A DNA stretch of 64,000 nucleotides from Pseudomonas syringae (lineage in GTDB: Bacteria; Pseudomonadota; Gammaproteobacteria; Pseudomonadales; Pseudomonadaceae), in contig NZ_CP066265.1 of assembly GCF_023278085.1 (NCBI RefSeq), positions 186,001 through 250,000 of the forward strand, given 5' to 3'. The notes below the pieces were generated by a model, which saw nothing but the letters and a program-made list of their open reading frames with translations, did not search any database and was not told the DNA's origin. Position 1 is the first letter of the stretch, and every line of letters starts with the position of its first letter. A program made the translations under genes and the position numbers. Shown in pieces: positions 48,181 through 56,767 of the stretch.

Positions 48181-50142
48181 ATGCTAGACACTCTTCTTCC
48201 CATCCTGCTGTTCAGCGCTCTGGCCCTTGCGGCACTGGGTGCTTTGCGGCGGATGAACCTGTGGCGCGCTGGTCGGCCTTCCAAAGTCGATTTGCTCGGC
48301 GGGCTGTTGGCCATGCCCAAGCGCTACATGATCGATCTGCACCACGTAGTCGCGCGGGACAAATACATCGCCAACACCCACGTGGCCACAGCGGGCGGTG
48401 CGGTGGCCTCGATTATGCTGGCGATTCTGGTGCACGGTTTCGGCCTGCATAATCGCCTGCTTGGCTATGCGCTGCTGTTAATGACGGCGGTGATGTTTGT
48501 CGGGGCAGTGTTTGTCTATTGGCGTCGCCTCAATCCGCCTGCGCGCCTGTCGAAAGGCCCATGGATGCGGCTGCCGAAAAGCCTGATGGCGTTTTCCGCG
48601 AGCTTTTTTCTGGTCACGTTGCCAGTGGCGGGGATTCTTCCCGAGCACTTCGGCGGCTGGGTGCTGGTCGTCATTCTTGGGTTGGGCGTGTTGTGGGGCG
48701 TGAGCGAGCTGTTTTTCGGCATGACCTGGGGCGGGCCGATGAAGCACGCTTTCGCCGGTGCCCTGCACCTTGCCTGGCACCGGCGTGCCGAGCGTTTTGG
48801 CGGCGGGCGTTCCACCGGCCTGAAACCGCTTGATCTGAACGATCGATCCGCGCCGCTGGGCGTCGAGAAACCTGAAGACTTCACCTGGAATCAACTGCTG
48901 GGTTTCGACGCCTGCGTACAGTGCGGCAAATGTGAGGCGGCGTGCCCGGCCTTTGCGGCAGGCCAGCCACTGAACCCCAAAAAGCTGATTCAGGACATGG
49001 TCGTCGGTCTGGCGGGCGGTACCGATGCGAAGTTCGCCGGCAGTCCTTATCCCTCGCTGGATGGCCAAGGCAAGCCACTTGGCGAACACGGCGGCAATCC
49101 GCATCAGCCCATCGTCAACGGGCTGGTGGATGCCGAAACGCTGTGGTCCTGCACCACGTGCCGCGCCTGCGTCGAAGAGTGCCCGATGATGATCGAGCAC
49201 GTCGATGCCATCGTCGACATGCGCCGTTACCTGACCCTCGAAAAGGGCGCTACGCCGAACAAGGGCGCTGAAGTGCTGGACAACCTGATCGCCACCGACA
49301 ACCCCGGCGGGTTTGCGCCGGGCGGGCGAATGAACTGGGCGGCAGATCTGAACCTGGCACTGCTCAGCGAGAAAAAAACGGTGGATGTGCTGTTCTGGGT
49401 CGGCGATGGCGCGTTCGACATGCGCAATCAACGGACCCTGCGCGCTTTCGTCAAAGTCCTCAAAGCGGCCAGGGTCGATTTCGCCGTGCTGGGGCTGGAG
49501 GAGCGAGACAGTGGCGATGTGGCGCGGCGGCTGGGTGATGAAGCGACCTTCCAGACGCTCGCCCGACGCAACATTCAGACCCTGTCCCATTACAGTTTCA
49601 AACGCATCGTGACCTGCGACCCGCACAGCTTTCATGTGCTGAAAAACGAATACGGTGCGTTTGGTGGCGACTATCAGGTGCAGCACCACAGCACCTTCAT
49701 GGCGGAACTGGTCAAGCGCGGCGCCCTGAACCTGGGGCAGCACAAAGGTGCCAGCGTGACCTATCACGACCCGTGTTACCTGGGCCGTTACAACGGCGAA
49801 TACGAGGCGCCGCGTGAAGTGCTGCGTGCGCTGGGGATCGAGATCAGGGAAATGCAGCGCTCGGGCTTCCGTTCCCGCTGCTGCGGTGGCGGTGGTGGCG
49901 CGCCCATCACAGACATTCCCGGCAGACAGCGGATTCCCGATATGCGCATGGACGACATTCGTGAAACGGCGGCCGAGGTCGTGGCGGTGGGTTGTCCACA
50001 ATGCACGGCGATGCTCGAAGGTGTGGTCGAGCCCCGGCCGCTGATCAAGGACATTGCCGAACTGGTGGCCGACGCGCTGGTGGAAGAAGTTATCCCCAGC
50101 CCATCCGTTGCTGCCAAACGTGAACCTGCGGAGGTGCACTGA
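48181..50142 (+). CDS. dgcB: dimethylglycine demethylase subunit DgcB (Fe-S membrane protein)
   Basis: The 653-residue protein has several N-terminal membrane helices (about residues 1-200), two ferredoxin-type [4Fe-4S] motifs (CVQCGKCEAACP, CTTCRACVEECP) and a C-terminal CCG/heterodisulfide-reductase-like part (DPCYLGRYN; CCGGGGGAP; CPQCTAM). It passes electrons from DgcA toward the respiratory chain, probably with the ETF-like pair that follows. The stop overlaps the next start (TGATG). A TTATCCCCA DnaA-box-like word lies at 50090-50098 inside it. Confidence 0.92.
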   Translation: MLDTLLPILLFSALALAALGALRRMNLWRAGRPSKVDLLGGLLAMPKRYMIDLHHVVARDKYIANTHVATAGGAVASIMLAILVHGFGLHNRLLGYALLLMTAVMFVGAVFVYWRRLNPPARLSKGPWMRLPKSLMAFSASFFLVTLPVAGILPEHFGGWVLVVILGLGVLWGVSELFFGMTWGGPMKHAFAGALHLAWHRRAERFGGGRSTGLKPLDLNDRSAPLGVEKPEDFTWNQLLGFDACVQCGKCEAACPAFAAGQPLNPKKLIQDMVVGLAGGTDAKFAGSPYPSLDGQGKPLGEHGGNPHQPIVNGLVDAETLWSCTTCRACVEECPMMIEHVDAIVDMRRYLTLEKGATPNKGAEVLDNLIATDNPGGFAPGGRMNWAADLNLALLSEKKTVDVLFWVGDGAFDMRNQRTLRAFVKVLKAARVDFAVLGLEERDSGDVARRLGDEATFQTLARRNIQTLSHYSFKRIVTCDPHSFHVLKNEYGAFGGDYQVQHHSTFMAELVKRGALNLGQHKGASVTYHDPCYLGRYNGEYEAPREVLRALGIEIREMQRSGFRSRCCGGGGGAPITDIPGRQRIPDMRMDDIRETAAEVVAVGCPQCTAMLEGVVEPRPLIKDIAELVADALVEEVIPSPSVAAKREPAEVH

Positions 50143-51362
50143 TGAGCGACATTATCCGCCGCGATCCTCGTGCCGAGTGGATCGCCCGTAACCGGTTACA
50201 TCCGCTGCATGCGGCCATGCAACCTGCGCAGAGCAGCTGGATGGGACCGAACGGTCTGATGCGCAAGAACGTGCATGGCCTCGGTTTTATCGGCCCCAAT
50301 GGCATCAAGCGGATTGACCGCAGTGGCGCGCAGCAGGGCGGTACGACCAGGCGCTTGACGGCATCCGCAGTCCAGCTGCCACTGCATGTAATTGCCGCGC
50401 CAGCGTTTTACATCAATGTCGTGCCCGACATGGTTGGCGGGCGCCTGAGCAGTCATGACCGTGATCTGTTGGGCCTGGCGCGGCAATTGGCGGGTACCGA
50501 AGGGGCAGTGCTTGCCGTCGTTTTCGGCGAGCATAAAGAGACCGCCTTCGACACGGCGGGCGTGGACCGTTTGTTGCTGCTCGACGGTACTGAATTCAGC
50601 GGTTACTCACCCGAACAGCGCGTCCAGGGACTTCGTGCTGTGGATAACCAGTTCAGCCCCCGTCACTGGCTGCTACCGGACAGCCGTACGGGGGGTGGCG
50701 AGCTGGGACGGCGCTTTGCGGCCAGCCTCGGCGAGCGACCTGCAACGCGGGTCTGGCAGGTCAAGGATGAACAGTGCATAAGCCGCGCCGGGGCAGGGCG
50801 TGAGGATCTGGCTCGCCCATTGGCGCGTTTGATTCTGGCCGCTGCCGAGTGTGCCGAACCCGAGAGTGAAACCCGTCATGAGGTATTGCCGGTCGAGTTA
50901 TCCACAGCTGTGGCGCGCAGCCTGTCGCGCATCGAGGACCTTGGCGCGGTGGCTGTCGATCCTGCAGTTATCCCCATGGCTGAAGCAGAATTCATCTTGT
51001 CGGGTGGCAACGGCGTCAAGGACTGGGACCTCTTCCACCGTGCCGCCTCGGCCCTCGGTGCAACCGAAGGCGCTTCGCGGGTAGCGGTGGACGATGGCTT
51101 CATGGGTCGTGAGCGTCAGGTGGGTGCCAGTGGTACATGGGTCACCGCAAGGGTTTACATGGCTGTCGGTATCTCCGGGGCCATCCAGCACCTGCAAGGT
51201 ATCGGTGCTTGCGACAAGGTCATTGCAATCAATCTGGATGCGGGCTGCGACATGATCAAGCGCGCAGACTTGTCCGTGATCGGCGAAAGCTCGGACATTC
51301 TCAGGGCGCTGATTGCAGCGGTTGAAGCCCGCTCTGATGGAGAGAGACGTGATGCAGCCTGA
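50142..51362 (+). CDS. electron transfer flavoprotein alpha-like subunit
   Basis: The 406-residue protein has the ETF-alpha C-terminal FAD domain (GAVAVDPAVIPMAEAEFILSGG, GATEGASRVAVDDGFMGRERQVG, YMAVGISGAIQHLQGI, INLDAGCDMIKRADLSVIGE). Its N-terminal ~100-residue extension is longer than in standard ETF-alpha. It is coupled to dgcB and overlaps the beta subunit gene by 11 bp, matching the ETF pair that follows dgcB in P. aeruginosa. Two perfect DnaA boxes (50639, 50898) lie inside, one using the rare Leu codon TTA. Confidence 0.9.
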   Translation: MSDIIRRDPRAEWIARNRLHPLHAAMQPAQSSWMGPNGLMRKNVHGLGFIGPNGIKRIDRSGAQQGGTTRRLTASAVQLPLHVIAAPAFYINVVPDMVGGRLSSHDRDLLGLARQLAGTEGAVLAVVFGEHKETAFDTAGVDRLLLLDGTEFSGYSPEQRVQGLRAVDNQFSPRHWLLPDSRTGGGELGRRFAASLGERPATRVWQVKDEQCISRAGAGREDLARPLARLILAAAECAEPESETRHEVLPVELSTAVARSLSRIEDLGAVAVDPAVIPMAEAEFILSGGNGVKDWDLFHRAASALGATEGASRVAVDDGFMGRERQVGASGTWVTARVYMAVGISGAIQHLQGIGACDKVIAINLDAGCDMIKRADLSVIGESSDILRALIAAVEARSDGERRDAA

Positions 51363-52603
51363 CTCCGCTGTGGATAAGTATGGGGTGCAGATCATCAGCC
51401 TGGTGTCCATCGGCGCGCATCCGACTTCAGGACGTGCGCGCCGCGCCGAACAGGATGCCCGAGCTGTCGAGCTCGGCCTGCAACTGGCTGGGGATAACTT
51501 GCAGGTGCTGCACGCTGGCGACGCTGGCGAGCCTGCGCTGCGCGCCTATCTGGGAATGGGTTTGAGCGAGTTGCACATTCTGGAACAGCCGCCAGGTGCC
51601 GATGTACTGGCGGCCTTGGGCGAGCATATTCGCGATTCGTCGGCACAGATTGTACTGACCGGTAGCCAGGCTGAAACCGGTGAGGGCTCGGGCATGTTGC
51701 CGTTCCTGCTGGCCGAGACGCTTGGCTGGCCATTGGTGACCGGTCTGGCTGAAGTCGAGTCCCTGGAAAACGGTACGGCGCTGGTGTTACAGGCGTTGCC
51801 TCGTGGCCAGCGGCGGCGTCTCAAGGTCCGTCTGCCGTTTCTGGCCACTGTGGATAACGCGGCGCCAACAGCCCGACAAAGTGCATTCGGCCCTGCGCAG
51901 CGCGGGGCACTGACTATCGATGAAGTTGAAGTGGTGGTCGATGATGTGCTGACAGCTTCTTCCCTGCAACCCGCCAAACCTCGGCCCAAGCGCCTGAAAG
52001 TCATCAAGGCCAAGAGCGGCGCAGACCGTATGAAAGCCGCCACCGCCAAGGCCAGTGGCGGTGGCGGGCAGGTGCTCAAAGGGTTGAGCCCGGATGAGGC
52101 TGCGGCAGCGATACTGAAAGTGCTGGTCGAGGAAGGCGTTGTCAGGTGAGGTATTCCAGCCTGACGCAGCATTCATGAACGTGGTGTCATTGTTCGGCAG
52201 CTAGTTACACACAATCCCTGTGCGTGTGCCTGTGGATAATATGTTTGCGGATGGCTGAAGCGCACGTGAGACGGGGCTTGCAGAGGGATGTTCGAAAATT
52301 GATCAGCATAACCTTCGGTTTTCATTGAGGATTTTCAGTGAATAACGCGCTTGCTCACGGCTTTCGGTGACTGATTTGCTCACAATCTCTGTTGGCGTAT
52401 CTGTGGATAAGTTGTTCGTGATCAGCTGCAAGCCTTTTAAACAGGGGGTCTCAAGGTTTTGTACAAAAAACGATCAATTGCGAGAGGCCGAGCACGAAGG
52501 GGGTCTGTATTTCGTCCCTCAAGCGTATTTTAAAAGTTTTCCACAGCAAGGTGCGCGATCGGGCAAAGTTGTACCCAAAGTCTGTTGGCGCTTCTGTGGA
52601 TAA
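50639..52603. other. cluster of seven perfect DnaA boxes (TTATCCACAG)
   Basis: Perfect 9-bp DnaA boxes start at 50639, 50898, 51369, 51849, 52231, 52402 and 52595. All extend to the 10-mer TTATCCACAG; only the one at 50898 is on the plus strand. One-mismatch relatives are TTATCCCCA at 50090, 50968 and 51489, TTGTCCACA at 49992 and TTTTCCACA at 52537. Four perfect boxes lie in the ETF-like genes and three in the following gap. None was seen elsewhere in the window. Function as a DnaA-binding locus is inference. Confidence 0.8.
51352..52149 (+). CDS. electron transfer flavoprotein beta-like subunit
   Basis: The 265-residue protein is an ETF-beta homologue (IISLVSIGAHPTSGRARRAEQDARAVELGLQ; LGMGLSELHILEQPPGADVL; TGSQAETGEGSGMLPFLLAETLGWPLVTG) with a Lys/Ala-rich C terminus. 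It starts inside the end of the alpha-subunit gene with GGAGAGAG upstream. The pair is expected to carry electrons from dimethylglycine or sarcosine oxidation. Perfect DnaA boxes at 51369 and 51849 encode AVDK and TVDN; a TGGGGATAA at 51489 encodes GDN. Confidence 0.88.
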   Translation: MQPDSAVDKYGVQIISLVSIGAHPTSGRARRAEQDARAVELGLQLAGDNLQVLHAGDAGEPALRAYLGMGLSELHILEQPPGADVLAALGEHIRDSSAQIVLTGSQAETGEGSGMLPFLLAETLGWPLVTGLAEVESLENGTALVLQALPRGQRRRLKVRLPFLATVDNAAPTARQSAFGPAQRGALTIDEVEVVVDDVLTASSLQPAKPRPKRLKVIKAKSGADRMKAATAKASGGGGQVLKGLSPDEAAAAILKVLVEEGVVR

Positions 52604-52640
52604 GATGTTCGCGATCTGCTGTAAGCGTTATGGTGTAAGG
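52205..52640. repeat. three imperfect ~50-bp direct repeats carrying DnaA boxes
   Basis: Units at about 52210-52254, 52380-52430 and 52573-52622 share CTGT-N-G-rich lead sequence, then CTGTGGATAA, then a TGTT.G.GAT..GCTG tail. Spacings between boxes are 171 and 193 bp. They lie in the 686-bp gap between the ETF-beta gene and gbcA, which has no convincing reading frame and is A+T-richer than its surroundings. Confidence 0.75.
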
Positions 52641-52835
52641 GTTTCCGGCTTCTGGTTAAAAAACATACAGGCTCTACGCTCGGGCAAGCATATGAAAGGA
52701 CTGCCTTTTTTCAACAGGGGCCTGATAGGGCAGCGCCTATCGCTTGCCAGATGACTGGCAGGATCGCAAGCCAGCCTGTTCCAGAGAGGATTGAGCTGGC
52801 TCGACGCTGAAGGGTATGCCCGGAGAGGAACCCTC

Positions 52836-54134
52836 TTACTCGTGATTCACCGCCACACCTTTCAGATAGGGAGCAGGCTCTGCACCCAGGTTCTCCAGCA
52901 TCCGCGAGCTGTACCAGTCGATGAAGTTGACCACGCCGAACTCATAGGTCTTCGAGTAAGGGCCTGGCTGGTAAGCGGAGGAGTTGATGCCGCGCTGGTT
53001 CTCTTCGGCCAGACGGCGGTCCTGGTCGTTGGTAGCGTCCCAGACCTGACGCATACGTTGCACGTCATAGTCCACGCCTTCCACTGCGTCCTTGTGGACG
53101 ATCCACTTGGTGCTGACCATGGTCTCCTGGGCGCTGATCGGCCACACGGTGAACACAATGATGTGATCGCCCATGCAGTGGTTCCAGGAGTGTGGCAGGT
53201 GCAGGATGCGCATGGAGCCCAGTTCAGGGTTCTGGATGCGGCCCATCAGTTTCTTGCAGCCGACCTTGCCATCCATGGTCATCGAGACTGTGCCTTTGAG
53301 CAGCGGCATGCGTACGATGCGGTTACGCAGGCCGAAGCTGGCATGGGCGTAAGGAATTTTCTCGGCATCCCAGGCCGCGGCGGATGCGGCCACATGATCC
53401 TTGAAGGCCTGATCGGCGCGCGGGTCGGTAACGTCGTCCCATTCCAGCAGGGTTTTGAGCAGCTCCGGGTGCGAGCCGCTGCAGTGGTAGCACTCGCGGT
53501 TGTTCTCCAGCACCAGCTTCCAGTTGGCTTTTTCCATCAAGGTGGTCTGCACCGCCACCTTGGTGTTTTCCATGTCGTAGGGCTCCATGTAGTGGCGGAG
53601 CGTCGACAGGAATTCGTCAATGGCCGGAGGGTTCTCCGCCAGACTGATGAAGATGTAACCGCCCGCGGTCTTGACGTGTACCGGCTTGAGGCCGAACTGC
53701 TTCATGTCGAAGTCGTCGCCCATTTCGGTGCCTGCGTACAGCAGGCGCCCGTCCAGTTCGTAGGTCCACTGGTGATAATGGCAAACCAGCTTGGCGACCT
53801 TGCCTTTCTCGGCGGTGCACAGCCGTGAGCCGCGGTGGCGACACACGTTATGAAACGCGTTGACCGCCCCGTCCGGGCCACGCACGACCAGGATCGGGTT
53901 CTTGCCGATCTGCAGCGTCAGGTAGTTGCCCTTGGTCGGGATTTCGCAGGTCATCCCGGCAATCAGCCATTCTTTATGAAAGATTTCCTGCATGTCGATT
54001 TCAAACAGCCGTTCATCACTGTAGAAGGGCTGCGGCAGCGAGTAAGTGCGCTCGCGGCTCTGCAGCATTTCTGCAGTGGCCTTGCGTGCAGGTTCCAGCG
54101 GATCGCCCAGGCTCAAGGTTGCGGTGACGTCCAT
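52836..54134 (-). CDS. gbcA: glycine betaine monooxygenase oxygenase subunit GbcA
   Basis: The 432-residue Rieske non-haem iron oxygenase has the [2Fe-2S] ligands Cys-X-His in CRHRGSRLC and Cys-X2-His in CHYHQW, and mononuclear-iron histidines in NNRECYHCSGSH. It demethylates glycine betaine to dimethylglycine with electrons from GbcB, feeding DgcAB encoded just upstream. A GAGGGA ribosome-binding site precedes the ATG. It is divergent from gbcB, sharing a 309-bp control region. Confidence 0.95.
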   Translation of the reverse strand: MDVTATLSLGDPLEPARKATAEMLQSRERTYSLPQPFYSDERLFEIDMQEIFHKEWLIAGMTCEIPTKGNYLTLQIGKNPILVVRGPDGAVNAFHNVCRHRGSRLCTAEKGKVAKLVCHYHQWTYELDGRLLYAGTEMGDDFDMKQFGLKPVHVKTAGGYIFISLAENPPAIDEFLSTLRHYMEPYDMENTKVAVQTTLMEKANWKLVLENNRECYHCSGSHPELLKTLLEWDDVTDPRADQAFKDHVAASAAAWDAEKIPYAHASFGLRNRIVRMPLLKGTVSMTMDGKVGCKKLMGRIQNPELGSMRILHLPHSWNHCMGDHIIVFTVWPISAQETMVSTKWIVHKDAVEGVDYDVQRMRQVWDATNDQDRRLAEENQRGINSSAYQPGPYSKTYEFGVVNFIDWYSSRMLENLGAEPAPYLKGVAVNHE

Positions 54135-54443
54135 CGTTAAAATCCCTCATGACCGCATCATGGGCGGCCTGCGAATGTGGCTGATACGGTTGTTGTCGCG
54201 TTGCACGCAAGACGATAGATCAGTCGTTCATGCTCGATTCCTTTGATGCCGAGTGTGGAGCCGGGCGCATGGCGAACCTTGTCTATGGGCGACATGGCCG
54301 CATCCGTTCCCGACGCGGAAGGCCTTGTTCCCGGGGGCTGGTCGCGGTAAGTACGTGAATGTCGTTGATAGGTAAATGGTCGCCTCGCGCGTTACGCAGA
54401 ATCCGCAGCATGAGAGGCCGACAGTCGGCCGTGGAGATCGAGT
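54135..54443. promoter_or_regulatory. divergent gbcA/gbcB control region
   Basis: The 309-bp gap must hold both promoters. In P. aeruginosa these genes are activated by the AraC-family protein GbdR, whose gene is not in this window. I see TGTCG and GGTCG half-sites about 17 bp apart near 54360-54382, compatible with an AraC-type direct repeat, but cannot assign the operator. Confidence 0.35.
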
Positions 54444-55544
54444 ATGTCCCAAAGTTTCCTGAGCCCGGTCACGACCCAGACATGGGCCAACGGGCGTCAC
54501 CTGGTACGTGTCGTCAAAGTCATCCAGGAAACCTGGGACGTGCGCACGTTCTGCTTCATGGCCGACCAGCCGATCATGTTCTTCTTCAAGCCAGGCCAGT
54601 TCGTGACCCTGGAGCTGGAGATCGACGGCCTGCCGATCATGCGCTCTTACACCATCTCCAGCTCGCCATCGGTGCCGTACAGTTTTTCGATCACCGTCAA
54701 GCGTGTGCCGGGTGGCAAGGTTTCCAATTACCTGCATGACACGCTGATTGAAGGGCAGGAGCTGGCGGTGCACGGGCCGGTCGGGCTGTTCAACGCCATT
54801 GATTTCCCGAACCCGAAAATTCTCTACCTCAGCGGCGGTGTCGGTATCACGCCGGTGATGTCCATGGCGCGCTGGTTCTACGACACCAACGCCAACGTCG
54901 ACATGGTCTTCGTGCACAGTGCGCGTTCACCGAAAGACATCATCTATCACCGCGAGCTGGAGCACATGGCGTCGCGGATCGACAACTTCAGCCTGCATCT
55001 GGTCTGCGAAAAACATGGGCTGGGCGAGCCGTGGGCCGGTTATCGTGGCTACCTGAACCAGAAAATGCTTGAGCTGATGGCGCCGGACTTCATGGACCGC
55101 GAGGTGTTCTGCTGCGGGCCGACGCCTTACATGACTGCGGTCAAGCGTCTGTTGCAGGAAAACGGCTTCAACATGGCGCAATACCATGAAGAGTCATTTG
55201 GTGCGACACCGCCCGAGGCCAGGGCTGATGCCGTCGAACAGGCCGAAATCGCTGCCGACGCGCCCGACGTCGATATCGCCGACCTGCATCAGGTGGAATT
55301 CACCGACACCGGCAAGAGCATCCGTGTGGGACCGGGCGAAACCGTGCATGCCGCTGCCGCCAAACTCGGTTTGATGATTCCCAAAGCCTGCGGCATGGGC
55401 ATTTGCGGAACGTGCAAGGTCATGAAGCTGAGTGGCGAAGTGGAAATGGAACACAACGGCGGCATCACCGACGAAGACGTGGCTGAGGGCTATATTCTGT
55501 CCTGCTGCAGCGTGCCGAGGGGGGATGTGCGGATTGAGTATTGA
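54444..55544 (+). CDS. gbcB: glycine betaine monooxygenase reductase subunit GbcB
   Basis: The 366-residue ferredoxin reductase has an FAD-binding barrel (IMRSYTISSSPSV), an NAD-binding domain (LYLSGGVGITPVMSMARWF; FCCGPTPYMTAVKRLL) and a C-terminal plant-type [2Fe-2S] domain (PKACGMGICGTCKV and a later SCC). It supplies electrons from NADH to GbcA. GGAG lies 8 nt before the ATG. Confidence 0.95.
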   Translation: MSQSFLSPVTTQTWANGRHLVRVVKVIQETWDVRTFCFMADQPIMFFFKPGQFVTLELEIDGLPIMRSYTISSSPSVPYSFSITVKRVPGGKVSNYLHDTLIEGQELAVHGPVGLFNAIDFPNPKILYLSGGVGITPVMSMARWFYDTNANVDMVFVHSARSPKDIIYHRELEHMASRIDNFSLHLVCEKHGLGEPWAGYRGYLNQKMLELMAPDFMDREVFCCGPTPYMTAVKRLLQENGFNMAQYHEESFGATPPEARADAVEQAEIAADAPDVDIADLHQVEFTDTGKSIRVGPGETVHAAAAKLGLMIPKACGMGICGTCKVMKLSGEVEMEHNGGITDEDVAEGYILSCCSVPRGDVRIEY

Positions 55545-55558
55545 GCACGCCTGAACCC

Positions 55559-55745
55559 TGTGACGCAGAGCGTCACGAACGGCATGACGACGCGGAGCGT
55601 CGCACGATGGTTGGGATATCGTTCCTCACGCTCCAGCGTGGGAATGCCGTGGGTGACGCTCCGCGTCACAAATCTGCGCCGCGCAGCAGGTTCAAGGCAG
55701 GACGCAGAGCGTCCGGAACGGCATACCCACGCGAAGCATGGGTAA
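55559..55745. repeat. intergenic hairpin-repeat cluster (copy 4)
   Basis: Modules include GTGACGCAGAGCGTCAC, GACGCGGAGCGTC, CACGCTCCAGCGTG, GTGACGCTCCGCGTCAC and GGACGCAGAGCGTCC. They occupy the space between gbcB and the leftward small gene. Confidence 0.85.
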
Positions 55746-55768
55746 GATAGGCGTTCTTCACCTATCGG

Positions 55769-56035
55769 TCATGATCCACTGTGACTCTGCTTATAAGCCG
55801 CCAGCGCGGGCAGCAGTTGCTGGTCGATAGCCTGGCGGACGGCGGGGAGGAGGGTGGCGCTGCCGGTGAGGAGCTTTTCCACCATGCGGCGCAAGGCTGT
55901 GGCACGCTCTGCGTTAAGGGCGCAGACCGCGTGTGCGCAGGCCTGTTCGGCTGTTGCGCCGCCGGGTGTTTCGAATCCCAAGGCTCTGAGCTGGCTGAGC
56001 AGGTCTTCCTGGTCAATCAAGTCCGCGTGCATCAT
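55769..56035 (-). CDS. small helical protein of unknown function
   Basis: The frame encodes 88 residues with no signal peptide (MMHADLIDQEDLLSQLRALG), rich in Ala and Leu and predicted to be helical by its heptad-like pattern. The start was set at the first of two ATGs, with AGGAA about 8 nt upstream. It lies 122 bp downstream of the DUF6124-type gene on the same strand. No family is recognised; it could be a conserved Pseudomonas hypothetical. Confidence 0.6.
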   Translation of the reverse strand: MMHADLIDQEDLLSQLRALGFETPGGATAEQACAHAVCALNAERATALRRMVEKLLTGSATLLPAVRQAIDQQLLPALAAYKQSHSGS

Positions 56036-56157
56036 GGCGTCTATTCCTGTGATCGGGCTTTTTCCGATTCTGGTAGGACAGCCGACTGCGGGCAAGCCCT
56101 GCATGTCGCGCATGGCTGGATTGGCTACAAGTACGTCGTTTTCAGTTCATGACGCGC

Positions 56158-56388
56158 TCATTCGGTCCCGGATTTGTCTATCGTCCAGTCGAGCATCACT
56201 TTTGCCATCTCCATCAGGTGCATGATCGAGAGCGTCATGTCCCGTTGGTTGCCAGTCATGCTGTCGCTGAATTCTGCGGCGCTGGTCATGGCGCAGCGCA
56301 GCAGGTCGCTGGCGTGCATGAGTGCGTCTTCATGGCTGATGTTCGGGTTGGCGGTGAAGAGGGGCGGGTCGGGGACGATTTTTAGCAT
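56158..56388 (-). CDS. DUF6124/DUF3077-type small protein
   Basis: The 76-residue protein (MLKIVPDPPLFTANPNISHE, then DALMHASDLLRCAMTSAAEF) matches the small Pseudomonas family annotated as DUF3077/DUF6124, often present in many copies per genome. AGGAG lies 7 nt before the ATG. It is preceded by a long structured leader (56441-56515). Function is unknown. Confidence 0.82.
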   Translation of the reverse strand: MLKIVPDPPLFTANPNISHEDALMHASDLLRCAMTSAAEFSDSMTGNQRDMTLSIMHLMEMAKVMLDWTIDKSGTE

Positions 56389-56429
56389 GTGAGACTCCTA
56401 ATCAATAACTGGAAGGTCGTCACTTCGGC

Positions 56430-56592
56430 TACTAATCGAAGGTGGCGGCCGCGCGCAGGTAGTAGCCCGGTGATTAGGAACCGGTGCATCCGAAGACGCC
56501 CTACGCACGGCCACCATAAAGATGCAGGCCGTATAAAAGCGCCTTGCACAAGGTGGCGCATTGCGCCTAATCACATCGAGGGCTACTAATCC
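56430..56592 (-). promoter_or_regulatory. structured leader upstream of the DUF6124-type gene
   Basis: GGTGGCGGCCGCGCGC (56441-56456) pairs with ACGCACGGCCACC (56503-56515), enclosing further stems. The pair GGTAGTAGCCCGGTGATTAGG (from 56459) / CCTAATCAC..GGGCTACTAATCC (near 56570-56592) is an inverted duplication. It looks like a leader RNA or regulatory repeat; no known riboswitch is recognised. The rest of the 379-bp gap (56593-56767) holds the rlmJ promoter region, with no clear motif. Confidence 0.5.
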
Positions 56593-56767
56593 TCATCGCT
56601 GAATATGCAGCGACCGGCGCAGAGTAGAGATCGAAATCGGCAGGCACAATAGGCCGGGAGTTTCTCGGAAACTTCCTTCAAACGAAAGAGACAAGTCCTG
56701 CAAATTCGTTACAAATTCTTGTTCATTGCTCAGGTTTGCTAAACTGCGCAGCTTGCCAGGAGCTGCC

